From NCBI GenBank assembly GCA_963697675.1, contig CAVOOW010000005.1:62001-126000 (forward strand): a stretch of DNA of 64,000 nucleotides. The letters are read 5' to 3'. Position 1 is the first letter of the stretch. Each line of letters starts with the position of its first letter. A program made the position numbers and the translations under genes. The notes beneath the pieces were generated by a model. That model did not search any database. It had not been told where the DNA came from and saw only the letters and a program-made list of their open reading frames with translations. The DNA is from CAVOOW01 sp963697675 (GTDB lineage Bacteria > Actinomycetota > Actinomycetes > JACCUZ01). Of this stretch, positions 8,164 through 16,767 are shown in pieces.

Positions 8164-8913
8164 GTGCGCATCGCCCTGTTCGTGACGTGCCTCGCCGACG
8201 GCCTGTTCCCCGACGTCGGCCGCGCCACGGTGCAGCTGCTGGAGCGCCTCGGCCACGAGGTCGTCTTTCCCGACCGGCAGACCTGTTGCGGGCAGATGCA
8301 CACGAACACCGGCTACCAGCGCGAGGCGCTGCCGTTGGTGCGCCATCACGTCGAGACCTTCGAGGCGTACGACGTGGTGGTTGCGCCCTCGGGTTCATGC
8401 GTCGGCTCGGTGCGCCACCAGCACGCGATGGTCGCCAGCCGCGCCGGCGACGAGTCACTGGCCACGCGGGCCGCCTCGGTCGCGGAACGCACCTACGAGC
8501 TGTCCGAGCTGCTCGTCGACGTCCTCGGTGTCGAGGACGTCGGTGCGCACTTCCCGCACCGGGTCACCTACCACCCCACCTGCCACTCGTTGCGGATGCT
8601 GCGCGTCGAGGACAAGCCGCTGCGACTGCTGCGCGCGGTCCGCGGCATCGACCTGGTCGAGCTGCCCGACGCCGACCAGTGCTGCGGTTTCGGCGGCACC
8701 TTCTCGGTGAAGAACGCGGACACGTCGACAGCGATGCTCGCCGACAAGATGCGTCACGTCCTCGACACCGGAGCCGAGGTCGTCTCGGCCGGCGACTCGT
8801 CGTGCCTGATGCACATCGGGGGCGGCCTGTCGCGGCTGCGTTCCGGCACGCGAACGTTGCACCTCGCCGAGATCCTGGCGTCCACCGAAGACCAGCCGGC
8901 GGTGAGAAGTTGA
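8164..8913 (+). CDS. lutA: L-lactate utilisation (Fe-S)-binding subunit LutA/LldE
   Basis: A 249-residue protein with the two CCG cysteine-rich domains of LutA: TCCGQMHTNTGYQREA in the first half and QCCGFGGTFSVKN in the second, each with an upstream Cys (TCLAD, HPTCHS). With LutB and LutC it forms the cytoplasmic complex that oxidises L-lactate to pyruvate. GTG start at 8164. The gene overlaps lutB by TTGA, so the two are translationally coupled. Length and motifs are normal for the family. Confidence 0.93.
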   Translation: MRIALFVTCLADGLFPDVGRATVQLLERLGHEVVFPDRQTCCGQMHTNTGYQREALPLVRHHVETFEAYDVVVAPSGSCVGSVRHQHAMVASRAGDESLATRAASVAERTYELSELLVDVLGVEDVGAHFPHRVTYHPTCHSLRMLRVEDKPLRLLRAVRGIDLVELPDADQCCGFGGTFSVKNADTSTAMLADKMRHVLDTGAEVVSAGDSSCLMHIGGGLSRLRSGTRTLHLAEILASTEDQPAVRS

Positions 8914-10395
8914 GCACCTTCCTGGGAATCCCGGTCTACGCACCCAGAGGCGTCGGGCAGCTGCGCACCGAGGAGCCGTTCCCGGCCGCGGCCCGCAAGG
9001 CGCTGGGCGACGCCCAGCTGCGCCGCAACATCGGGCACGCGACGAAGACCATCCGCGAGAAGCGACTGCGGGTGGTCAGCGAGGTGCCCGACTGGGAGGA
9101 GCTGCGGGTCGCCGGCCAGCAGATCAAGGCGGCGACGATGGCCCGTCTCGACGAGCACCTCGAGCGGCTCGAACGCGAGGTGACCGCACGCGGGGGCGTC
9201 GTGCACTGGGCCCGCGACGCGAACGAGGCCAACACGATCGTCACCCGGCTCGTGCAGGCCACCGGCGAGACCGAGGTGGTGAAGGTCAAGTCGATGGTCA
9301 CCCAGGAGATCGGGCTCAACGAGGCGCTCGAGACCGCCGGCATCACTGCCTACGAGACCGACCTCGCCGAGCTCATCGTGCAGCTGGCGGGCGACAAGCC
9401 GTCGCACATCCTGGTCCCCGCGATCCACCGGAACCGCGCCGAGATCCGCGAGATCTTCCTGCGCGAGATGGGTCGCTACGGCCTGCCCGCGCCGCCTGAC
9501 CTGACCGACGACCCGCGCGAGCTCGCGATGGCCGCGCGTGCCCACCTGCGCCGCAAGTTCCTCACCGCGAAGGTCGGCATCAGCGGCGCGAACTTCGGGG
9601 TGAGCGAGACAGGAACTCTTGTCGTCGTCGAGTCCGAGGGCAACGGCCGGATGTGCCTGACACTGCCCGAGACCCTGATCACCGTGATGGGCATCGAGAA
9701 GGTCGTCCCGACCTGGCGCGACCTCGAGGTGTTCCTGCAGCTCCTGCCGCGGTCGTCGACCGGCGAGCGGATGAACCCCTACACGTCGACGTGGACGGGC
9801 GTCACAGCGTCCGACGGTCCGCAGTCGTTCCACCTCGTGCTGCTCGACAACGGGCGTACGGCGGCGCTGGCTGACGAGGTCGGGCGCGAGGTGCTGCACT
9901 GCATCAAGTGCAGCGCCTGCATGAACGTCTGCCCCGTCTACGAGCGCACCGGCGGTCATGCCTACGGCTCGGTCTACCCGGGCCCCATCGGCGCCGTGCT
10001 CAGCCCGCAGCTGACCGGGGTCGAGGACAACGCGTCGCTGCCCTACGCGTCGTCGCTGTGCGGCGCGTGCTTCGACGCCTGCCCCGTGCGCATCGACATC
10101 CCCGCGCTTGCTGGTGCATCTGCGCGCGAAGCACGTCGAGGAACGGCGGTCCGCCTCGCGAGTGCCGACCGCCGAGGCGGTCACCATGGCCGCGGCGTCG
10201 TGGGTCATGGCAGATCCGAAACGGTTCGCCGGGGCGGAGAAAGCCAGCCGGGCAGGGCGGTTGCTGGCCCGGGGCACCGGTCGCATCCGGTCGCTGCCGC
10301 CACCGCTGTCGGCCTGGACCAGCAGCCGTGACCTGCCCGCTCCCCCGCCGGAGACGTTCCGCGAGTGGTGGGCCCGCACCCGAGGACCGGCCTGA
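8910..10395 (+). CDS. lutB: L-lactate utilisation iron-sulfur protein LutB/LldF (frameshifted)
   Basis: About 494 residues once a +1 insertion is removed. The N-terminal LUD domain runs from the TTG start (overlapping the lutA stop) and includes the conserved ISGANFGVSETGTLV segment. Two ferredoxin-like clusters follow: CIKCSACMNVCPVY and CGACFDACPVRIDIP. Directly after the second cluster, at the TT of 10108-10109, the frame breaks; removing one T restores PALLVHLRAKHVEE and the family C-terminus to 10395. The break looks like a sequencing error. Partner of LutA and LutC in lactate oxidation. Confidence 0.9.
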
Positions 10396-10408
10396 TGAAC
10401 GAAACGGC

Positions 10409-11038
10409 ATGAACACCCGCGACGAGCTGCTGGCCCGCGTCCGCGCTGCGCGCTCGGGCGCGGCGCTGGTCGAGCCGGCCCGCGACTACCGGGAGCACGG
10501 CGAGCACGAGCCCGGCTCCGCAGCGCTGGTCGACCTGCTCGAGGACCGGTTGCTCGACTACAAGGCGGCTGTTCGCCGCACCGACGCCACCGGACTGAAG
10601 GCCGCTGTCGCCGCAGCGCTCGAGGCGGCGCTCCCCGCAACCGCGGCCGGCGGACCGGTGCTGTTGCCGCCGCATCTGCCGCCGGAGTGGGCGCCGGTCG
10701 GCCACGCGGACGACGACACGCTCACCGCCACCGAGCTCGACGACTACGCGGCTGTCGTCACCGCCTGCCGGGTCGCGTGCGCCGAGACCGGCACGATCGT
10801 GCTCGACGGGGAGCCCGACCAGGGGCGGCGAGCCATCACGCTCGTACCCGATGTGCATGTCTGCGTCGTGCGCGCCGACCAGGTCGTGCACAGCGTGCCG
10901 GAGATGATGGCGCGACTCGTGCCCGCGCGCCCGACCACGTTCATCAGCGGGCCGTCGGCCACCAGCGACATCGAGCTCGACCGCGTCGAAGGCGTCCACG
11001 GGCCGCGCACCCTGTCCGTCGTCCTCGTCACCGCCTAG
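10409..11038 (+). CDS. lutC: Lactate utilisation protein LutC/LldG (LUD domain)
   Basis: A 209-residue LUD-domain protein, third member of the lactate oxidation complex. The C-terminal half carries the family hallmarks: CAETGTIVLDGEPDQGRRAITLVPDVHVCVV, and FISGPSATSDIELDRVEGVHGPRTLSVVLV. ATG at 10409 is preferred; a closer ATG at 10394 is closed after five codons. It follows lutB by 13 bases and ends the lut operon. No GntR- or LutR-type regulator is adjacent. Confidence 0.92.
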   Translation: MNTRDELLARVRAARSGAALVEPARDYREHGEHEPGSAALVDLLEDRLLDYKAAVRRTDATGLKAAVAAALEAALPATAAGGPVLLPPHLPPEWAPVGHADDDTLTATELDDYAAVVTACRVACAETGTIVLDGEPDQGRRAITLVPDVHVCVVRADQVVHSVPEMMARLVPARPTTFISGPSATSDIELDRVEGVHGPRTLSVVLVTA

Positions 11039-11131
11039 CCGCGTGGAACGCCGTCGCTGCCAGGACGACGGCCGCCACGGGGCTGAGCACCAGCAGCTCG
11101 AACTGCAGCCGGTAGTTGTCGAGCCGGCGAT

Positions 11132-11224
11132 TCAGAACGGCAGAACGCGACCCGAAGCGGTGCGCAAGTCGAGGTCGACAGGGGTGTTCTTCTTGGCGGA
11201 TGTGCGGATCTGGATCTGGCGCAT
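11132..11224 (-). CDS. Possible 30-residue peptide gene
   Basis: An ATG at 11224 opens a 30-codon frame ending at TGA 11132-11134. It is preceded by AGGAG eight bases upstream, and about 25 of 30 codons end in G or C, like the real genes around it. The peptide begins MRQIQIRTSAKKN, has an acidic/basic middle and ends GRVLPF. It lies 87 bases downstream of the DUF5999 gene on the same strand, with a 12-base palindrome TATCGGCCGATA (11273-11284) between them. No family recognised; it may be spurious. Confidence 0.35.
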   Translation of the reverse strand: MRQIQIRTSAKKNTPVDLDLRTASGRVLPF

Positions 11225-11311
11225 CTCGATCACTCCTGTCCATTGCCTAGGCCCCGTGGACGATGAATTACCTATCGGCCGATACGACGGATTGCTTGAG
11301 CGCCGTCGCGG

Positions 11312-11515
11312 TCAGGCGGCTATGGACGCCAGGACGGGACTCGTGAACGGCGGCGCGACTCCTCGGCCGTCAGGCAGGATCTCGCCAAGGTCGTCGAAGA
11401 GGATCACGCCGTTGCACAGCAGGCTCCACCCCTGTTCGGGGTGGGCGGCGAGGGCGTGCGCGGCGTCGCGGTCGGGACTGTCAGCTGTTGGGCACTGGGG
11501 CCTGTGTAGACACAT
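11312..11515 (-). CDS. DUF5999 family small protein
   Basis: A 67-residue protein matching the actinobacterial DUF5999 family: it opens with Cys-His and a second Cys (MCLHRPQCPTADSPDRDAA), then HPEQGWSLLCNGVILFDDLG and LLPDG-like and proline-rich end. The two N-terminal Cys and two His residues could bind a metal. Function is not known. About 75 bases upstream on the same strand is an ECF-type promoter motif shared with the sigma-factor gene, which suggests envelope or oxidative stress control. Confidence 0.8.
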   Translation of the reverse strand: MCLHRPQCPTADSPDRDAAHALAAHPEQGWSLLCNGVILFDDLGEILPDGRGVAPPFTSPVLASIAA

Positions 11516-11588
11516 TGCGTACCTCGGCTCTGAGGCTGCGACGGGGATCCGTCGCGGCTGCTGGTGTTGTTTGCGGCGCCACCAGTAC

Positions 11589-11616
11589 AGACCTCAGCAC
11601 CGACAGGAACTCATCG
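11589..11616 (-). promoter_or_regulatory. Putative SigG-type ECF promoter of the DUF5999 gene
   Basis: Minus-strand CGATGAGTT (11608-11616), 13 bases, then AGGTCT (11589-11594). Orientation and distance (about 75 bases to the ATG at 11515) fit the DUF5999 gene. It also lies inside the upstream region of apbE, whose start is at 11636 on the other strand, so binding here could affect both. Confidence 0.55.
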
Positions 11617-11635
11617 CTGGAAGTACGGTCAACCT

Positions 11636-12418
11636 GTGCCCAGTTCCCCGAGTCGACGCAGCTGGGTCGAACAGATCATGGGCCTGCCCATCAGTGTGCT
11701 GGCCCGCGGCGGCCTGGCACAGTCGCCCGAGGCGGATCGTGCGGTCCACGCTGTGTTCGGCGAACTCGTTGCCGTCGACGCGGTGTTCTCCCTCTACAAG
11801 CCCGACAGCTTTGTGAGCAGGCTGCAACGCGGCGAGGTCGGATGGGACGACTGCACGTCCGACGTACGAGGCGTTGCGGACCGATGTGCCCGGGCGAAGG
11901 TGATGACTGGCGGGCTCTTTGACGCAACGCGTCCGGACGGCACGTGGGACCCGTCCGGTCTGGTCAAGGGTTGGGCGGCCGAGCGCGCGGCACGACACCT
12001 TGCCGACGTTGCCGTGGACTGGTGTCTCAATGCCGGCGGCGACGTGCTCGTGCTGTCACCGACTGGCGAGCCCTTCACCGTCGGCGTCCAGGATCCACGG
12101 GACGAACACCGGGTTGCCGCAGCCGTTCCGTGCTCCTCGGGAGCGGTGGCGACGAGCGGGACAGCCGCCAGGGGTGCACATCTCTACGACCCGCGAAGTG
12201 GGGCCGCGGCCGAAACGGGCTGGACGTCGATCACGGTGCTGGGGCCCTCGCTCGAGACGGCCGACGTGCTCGCGACAGCCGCGTTCGTGGCTGGCGACCG
12301 CTGGCGGGAAACCGTCGATCTTGTTGGCGGCTATGCCGGTCTCGGCATCGACGCCGACGGCGCCGTGCACCGCACGCCCGCGTGGCCCACGGGGGGCCAC
12401 ATGGGGCTCCCCGCATGA
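11636..12418 (+). CDS. apbE: FAD:protein FMN transferase ApbE
   Basis: About 260 residues of the ApbE family, which attaches FMN covalently to a Thr/Ser of partner proteins using FAD. Landmarks: VFSLYKPDSFVSRLQRGE near the N-terminus, DGTWDPSGLVKGWAAERA (FAD/metal-binding), LNAGGDVLV, and TSGTAARGAHLYDPRSG. GTG at 11636 is preferred. No signal peptide or lipobox is present, so the enzyme looks cytoplasmic. It overlaps the response regulator by ATGA and heads an operon containing two FMN-binding-domain proteins that are its likely substrates. Confidence 0.88.
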   Translation: MPSSPSRRSWVEQIMGLPISVLARGGLAQSPEADRAVHAVFGELVAVDAVFSLYKPDSFVSRLQRGEVGWDDCTSDVRGVADRCARAKVMTGGLFDATRPDGTWDPSGLVKGWAAERAARHLADVAVDWCLNAGGDVLVLSPTGEPFTVGVQDPRDEHRVAAAVPCSSGAVATSGTAARGAHLYDPRSGAAAETGWTSITVLGPSLETADVLATAAFVAGDRWRETVDLVGGYAGLGIDADGAVHRTPAWPTGGHMGLPA

Positions 12419-13086
12419 CTTCCGCCGCGGCAACCCCACTGCTGCTCGTCGAGGACGACGCGGACCTCGCCATGCTGCTCGATCGCGCGCTGCGCGCCGA
12501 GGGCTACGACGTAACCTCCGCTGCGGACGGTCAGCGTGGTCTCCACCTGGCGCTGACGCGAACCTTTGACGTGATGGTGGTCGACCGAGGGCTGCCCGCG
12601 ATCGAAGGGCTGGCTCTGATCGCCCGGCTGCGCGCGCAGGGAGTCACCACGCCGATGCTCGTGCTGTCCGCGCGCGGTACCACCGAGGACAGGGTCGACG
12701 GGCTGGACGCCGGCGCGGAGGACTATCTCGCCAAACCGTTCGAACTGGCCGAGCTGCTCGCCCGGTTGCGCGCACTCGTACGACGACACCACGACCACGC
12801 CGAGGTGCTCCCCGTGCCCGGCGGCGCCCTGCACCTCGGCGACCGCACCGTGCGACGGCTGCACGGGTCAGACGTCGGGCTCTCCGAGCGCGAGGCGGCA
12901 CTCCTGATCGCCCTGGCCACCCGCCCGGGGCAGATCTTCAGCCGACGTGACCTCCTGGCCCGTGTCTTCGACGAGGCCGAGTCGGAGAACGTCGTCGACA
13001 CCTACGTCCACTACTGCCGCCGCAAGCTGGGACGCGGAGTGATCACGACCGTTCGCGGCCTCGGCTACCGCTTGGGCAAGACATGA
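12415..13086 (+). CDS. OmpR-type two-component response regulator
   Basis: A 223-residue regulator. Receiver domain at residues 8-120: LLVEDDADLAMLL (acidic pair), VVDRGLP (phosphorylated Asp), LSARGTTEDR, and AKPFELAELLARLRALVRR (conserved Lys). The C-terminal winged helix (about 135-223) has LSEREAALLIALATRPGQIFSRRDLL and VDTYVHYCRRKL with VRGLGYRL, as in OmpR/PhoB. It overlaps apbE upstream and the kinase downstream by ATGA each, so it probably controls its own operon's electron-transfer genes. Confidence 0.92.
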   Translation: MTSAAATPLLLVEDDADLAMLLDRALRAEGYDVTSAADGQRGLHLALTRTFDVMVVDRGLPAIEGLALIARLRAQGVTTPMLVLSARGTTEDRVDGLDAGAEDYLAKPFELAELLARLRALVRRHHDHAEVLPVPGGALHLGDRTVRRLHGSDVGLSEREAALLIALATRPGQIFSRRDLLARVFDEAESENVVDTYVHYCRRKLGRGVITTVRGLGYRLGKT

Positions 13087-14312
13087 GAGCGGCACCGCGG
13101 CCGCTCGGGGACGAGGTGCTCGTCCGCAAGGCAGCCAGGAGCCTCGCGCTGCAGGCCGCCGGCCTCGTGGCCGTCGCACTGCTGCTGCTCGTTGCGCTGG
13201 CGACGCTCGTCGTCGTGCGCGGGCAGGCGAGCTCTGCCGACGCACTGCTGCGCTCCACCGTCTCCACCGCGGACGACGTCGGCGACCCACCGCCGGAGAT
13301 GTGGATCGTGCTGGCGCGAGGCGATCAGCTGGCGAGCTCGCCGGGGCTCCCCGAGGACATCGACCCGGTGTTGCGCGAACTTCGCCGCCAGGCCACCGCC
13401 CGGCACTCGCTCGCCAACGTCTCCGGCCACGAGAACCGCGACTACCGCGTCGCCACCCAGCGGCGCTCCGGCCAGACCGTGCAAGCGGTGCTGGACCTGA
13501 CCTCCCAGCACCAGCAACGCGCCCGGTTGCTCAAGACGATGGGTCTTGCCTCCGTGCTCGGACTCGTGTTCGCCGGCCTGCTCGGTGTCCTGCTGGCCCG
13601 CCGCGCCGTTCGTCCCCTCGCGCAGGCGCTGACCCTGCAGCGCACCTTCGTCGCCGACGCCAGCCACGAGCTGCGCACGCCGTTGACACTGCTGAGCACA
13701 CGCAGTCAGCTGCTCGACCGGGCCATCCAGACCAGTGGTCTGGACCAGCAGGTGCTCGACGACTCGCGCGGCGTCGTGCACGACGTGCAGCGGCTCGGCG
13801 AGGTGGTCGACGACCTGCTGCTCGCCGCAGACCCGCGGGGCGACGACAGGTGGGAGCCGGTCGGGCTCGCTGGGCTGGTCGAGGCCGTCGTGGACAGCGC
13901 CCTCGCCCATGCCAGGGACGGCGGGATAACTCTGACGTGCGCGGCCGACGACCCCGCGCGGCTGTGGGTGCTCGGCTCAGCCCCCGCACTGCGGCGCGCT
14001 GTGCTTGCGCTGGTGGAGAACGCCGTCGACCACACGCCCCGCGATGGCGAGGTGGTGGTTCGCACGCGCAGCGAGCGACGCACCGTCATCGTGTCGGTGA
14101 GCGACACCGGCCCGGGGATCGCCCCGGATGCTGCCCATGACGTGATGCGACGCTTCCACTCCGGCGGCCACCGGGCGGGACGCGCGCACTACGGGCTGGG
14201 GTTGGCGCTGACCCATGATGTCGCCAACCGGCATGGTGGCCAGTTGCGCCTCGCGCCGGGCAAAACGGGCGCGACCTTCGAGCTGGTCCTTCCCGCGCAT
14301 ACCGCCCACTAG
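13083..14312 (+). CDS. Two-component sensor histidine kinase
   Basis: A 409-residue membrane kinase: transmembrane helix 1 at about residues 20-45, an extracytoplasmic region to about 150, helix 2 at about 153-178 (VLGLVFAGLLGVLLARRAV), H-box DASHELRTPLTLL with the phospho-accepting His, N-box ENAVDHTPRDGEV, G1 DTGPGIAPD, and G2 YGLGLALTHDVANRHGG. No recognised sensor domain is present in the roughly 100-residue outer loop. Partner of the overlapping response regulator. The signal is not known; redox or envelope state would fit the operon. Confidence 0.92.
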   Translation: MRAAPRPLGDEVLVRKAARSLALQAAGLVAVALLLLVALATLVVVRGQASSADALLRSTVSTADDVGDPPPEMWIVLARGDQLASSPGLPEDIDPVLRELRRQATARHSLANVSGHENRDYRVATQRRSGQTVQAVLDLTSQHQQRARLLKTMGLASVLGLVFAGLLGVLLARRAVRPLAQALTLQRTFVADASHELRTPLTLLSTRSQLLDRAIQTSGLDQQVLDDSRGVVHDVQRLGEVVDDLLLAADPRGDDRWEPVGLAGLVEAVVDSALAHARDGGITLTCAADDPARLWVLGSAPALRRAVLALVENAVDHTPRDGEVVVRTRSERRTVIVSVSDTGPGIAPDAAHDVMRRFHSGGHRAGRAHYGLGLALTHDVANRHGGQLRLAPGKTGATFELVLPAHTAH

Positions 14313-14369
14313 GCCACGGACACCCCGGCTCACAGAAAATCCCAAGAATCGGCAGCGACACTGTTAGCC

Positions 14370-15779
14370 ATGTCCTCACCGACGGCGGCAGGGCGCTCGC
14401 ACGTGAAGGTGCGCCGCCGTGTTCGCCCTGCATCGGTGTGGTGGCGCGACGCGGTCGCCATCGCCTGCTGGGCCAGCGTCGTCGTCGTTGTCGCTCTGTG
14501 GATCTCCGGTCGAGGCGTTCAGTCGCTCGGCTCGAGTCCGGCGGACGTCCTCACCTCGCTAGGGCGGCTGACCGGCCTGATCGCCGCCGACCTTCTGCTG
14601 ATCCAGGTCTTCCTGATGGCCCGAGTGCCGATGATCGAGCGCAGCTATGGCCAGGACGAGCTCGCCCGCCGCCACCGTCTCGTCGGATTCTGGTCGTTCA
14701 ACCTGCTGGTCCTGCACGTCGTCCTCATCACGATCGGCTACAGCCTCGGGGCACACACCGACGTGCTGCACGAGGCCTGGACGCTAGTCACGACGTACGC
14801 CGGGATGCTTCTCGCGCTCGCCGCAACCATGGCGCTGACCGTCGTGGCCGTCACCTCGATACGTCTCGCCCGCCGGGCTCTGCGCTACGAGTCCTGGCAC
14901 CTGTTGCACCTCTATGCCTACCTCGGCGTCGGCCTGTCCGTTCCGCACGAGATCTGGACCGGGGCCGACTTCACCACCTCGCCGCTCGTCCGCGCCTACT
15001 GGTGGTCGATCTATGCCCTGGCCGCGGGCGCGATCCTGCTGTTCCGGGTCGGCCTGCCGCTGTGGCGCACGCTGCGCCACGGGATCACGGTCACCTCGGT
15101 CATCCGGGAGAGCCCGGACGTCGTGACGGTTCGGATGGGCGGTCGGGGCCTGCATCGGCTGCCCGTCCAGGCCGGCCAGTTCTTCATCTGGCGCTTCCTC
15201 GATGGTCCTGGCTGGTCACGTGGCAACCCGTACTCGCTGTCTGCCGCCCCACGCCTCGACCGCGTCCAGATCACCGCGAAGGACCTCGGGGACGGCAGCA
15301 ACCGGCTTGCCCGGCTACGACCAGGCACGAAGGTCATGCTCGAAGGTCCCTACGGCCGGCTCACCGGCGAGCACCGGGTCGGCACCAAGGTGGCCATGCT
15401 GGCGTGCGGCATCGGGATCACGCCGATGCGCGCGCTGCTGGAAGACCTCCCCTACGCACCCGGCGACGCGGTGTTGATCTACCGCGCCCACAGCGAACCC
15501 GACCTCGTCTTCCGGGCCGAGCTCGACCAGCTTGCCCAGCGACGCGGGATCACCATCCACTACCTCGCCGGGCCTCGCATCGTCGGTCGGAGTTCGTGGC
15601 TGCCCCAGTACGCAGCCGCGTGGCGCGACAGAGATGCCCTCCTGCACCTGCTGCCCGGTCTGTCGGCGTACGACGTCTTCGTCTGCGGGCCGGACGCCTG
15701 GATGGACGCGGCCTGTCGAGCAGCCCTCGACGCGGGACTCCCGCCTGCCCAGCTCCACCAGGAGAGGTTCACATGGTGA
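14370..15779 (+). CDS. Ferric-reductase-like transmembrane flavo-heme oxidoreductase
   Basis: A 469-residue protein. The first 225 residues hold about six transmembrane helices with paired His residues (RHRLVGFWSFNLLVLHVV; ESWHLLHLYAYLGVGLSVPHEI) expected to bind two hemes. The cytoplasmic C-terminal half is a ferredoxin-NADP-reductase module: NPYSLSAAP (FAD), GIGITPMRALL (NAD(P)H) and VFVCGPDAWM. It should carry electrons from NAD(P)H through FAD and heme across the membrane, most likely to the FMN-binding proteins encoded next, with which it overlaps (stop within the next gene's start). Confidence 0.85.
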   Translation: MSSPTAAGRSHVKVRRRVRPASVWWRDAVAIACWASVVVVVALWISGRGVQSLGSSPADVLTSLGRLTGLIAADLLLIQVFLMARVPMIERSYGQDELARRHRLVGFWSFNLLVLHVVLITIGYSLGAHTDVLHEAWTLVTTYAGMLLALAATMALTVVAVTSIRLARRALRYESWHLLHLYAYLGVGLSVPHEIWTGADFTTSPLVRAYWWSIYALAAGAILLFRVGLPLWRTLRHGITVTSVIRESPDVVTVRMGGRGLHRLPVQAGQFFIWRFLDGPGWSRGNPYSLSAAPRLDRVQITAKDLGDGSNRLARLRPGTKVMLEGPYGRLTGEHRVGTKVAMLACGIGITPMRALLEDLPYAPGDAVLIYRAHSEPDLVFRAELDQLAQRRGITIHYLAGPRIVGRSSWLPQYAAAWRDRDALLHLLPGLSAYDVFVCGPDAWMDAACRAALDAGLPPAQLHQERFTW

Positions 15780-16303
15780 CGACCCCGAGGAGACGACGCG
15801 TCATCGCCGTGATGACCCCGTTCACCGCCATCGTCATCGCCCTGTCCCTGCGCGCCAGCACACAAGCGTCTGGTGCCCCGGCGGCGGCAGCTCCGGTGGG
15901 CATCGTCGAACCTTCACCGAGCGCCACGCCGAGCACGTCACCACGCACAGAGCCGAGCACGAAGCCCAGCACCAAGCCCAGCACGAAGCCCAGCGCAACA
16001 CCGAGTGCGACGTCCCGCACCATCACGGTCAACGGGGCCGTCACCGACACGTTGTACGGCCCGGTGCAGGTGCAGGTCACCGTGCGCGGCAGCCGGATCG
16101 TGAGCGCGCACGCCATCGACTACCCGCAGGGCGGCGGACGAGACCAGGAGATCAACAGCCGGGCGATCCCCCAGCTCGACCAGGAGACGGTGCAGGCGCA
16201 GAGCGCGCGGATCGACACCGTGACGGGCGCGACGTACACCTCTGAGGGCTATCGGCGGTCGCTCCAGTCAGCCCTCGACGCCGCACACCTGGCGGCCCGA
16301 TGA
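15773..16303 (+). CDS. FMN-binding domain protein 1, membrane-anchored or exported
   Basis: A 176-residue protein: an N-terminal segment with consecutive arginines (PRRRRVIAVM) and a hydrophobic helix, a Ser/Thr/Pro linker with KPST repeats (about residues 45-80), then an FMN_bind domain. The domain shows YGPVQVQVTVRG, DYPQGGGRDQEIN and DTVTGATYTSEGYRRSL; the second Thr of TGAT is the site where ApbE attaches FMN. It would act as the extracytoplasmic electron acceptor of the upstream reductase. It overlaps both neighbours by a few bases. Confidence 0.85.
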   Translation: MVTTPRRRRVIAVMTPFTAIVIALSLRASTQASGAPAAAAPVGIVEPSPSATPSTSPRTEPSTKPSTKPSTKPSATPSATSRTITVNGAVTDTLYGPVQVQVTVRGSRIVSAHAIDYPQGGGRDQEINSRAIPQLDQETVQAQSARIDTVTGATYTSEGYRRSLQSALDAAHLAAR

Positions 16304-16758
16304 TCACCCCCCAGTCAGCCGGCGCGCGCCGCAACGCCGCGGTGCTCGGTGCGACCGCAGCCACGGTGGCGCTGCTGTTCCTCTACCCCACCAGCACCAA
16401 CCGGGGCGTGGAACAGCAGCGGCCCGGGCAAGCCGTGGCCACCCCGGGCGTCGCGCCGCCCTCTGGGTCCGGCGGGTCAGCCACGACTGTCGTCAACGGC
16501 ACGTCGGCGGACACGCGGTACGGGCCGGTCCAGGTGCAGCTGCACATTCGCGGCGGCCGGATAGTTTCCGCGACGGCGATCGACTATCCGCAGGGCAGCG
16601 GCCGTGACCGCGAGATCAACAGCTTTGCCGTCCCGATTCTCCAGAAGGAGACCGTCTCCGCGCAGAGTGCCCAGATCGACACCGTGTCCGGTGCAACCTT
16701 CACCTCGGAGGGCTACAAGACCTCCCTGCAGGCGGCGCTGGACGCCGCCCACCTCTGA
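16300..16758 (+). CDS. FMN-binding domain protein 2, tandem paralog
   Basis: A 152-residue paralog of the preceding gene with the same plan: RR before a hydrophobic helix (GARRNAAVLGATAATVALLFL), a shorter Gly/Ser/Pro linker, and an FMN_bind domain with YGPVQVQLHIRG, DYPQGSGRDREIN and DTVSGATFTSEGYKTSL (flavinylation Thr in SGAT). The two domains are clearly a tandem duplication. Overlap with the previous gene is ATGA. Probably a second flavin carrier in the same electron route. Confidence 0.85.
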   Translation: MITPQSAGARRNAAVLGATAATVALLFLYPTSTNRGVEQQRPGQAVATPGVAPPSGSGGSATTVVNGTSADTRYGPVQVQLHIRGGRIVSATAIDYPQGSGRDREINSFAVPILQKETVSAQSAQIDTVSGATFTSEGYKTSLQAALDAAHL

Positions 16759-16767
16759 CGCCTGCAG

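Noticed and set aside
10409..11038. lutC as part of a fused lutB-lutC protein
   Set aside because: An open frame runs upstream of lutC, but the lutB frame ends with its own stop at 10395 once one base is removed, and lutC has its own ATG.
11028..11243. 71-residue frame with a hydrophobic end downstream of the 30-residue peptide
   Set aside because: Its N-terminal half overlaps the ribosome-binding region and other frame of the peptide gene, and there is no own ribosome-binding site; the hydrophobic end alone is not convincing.
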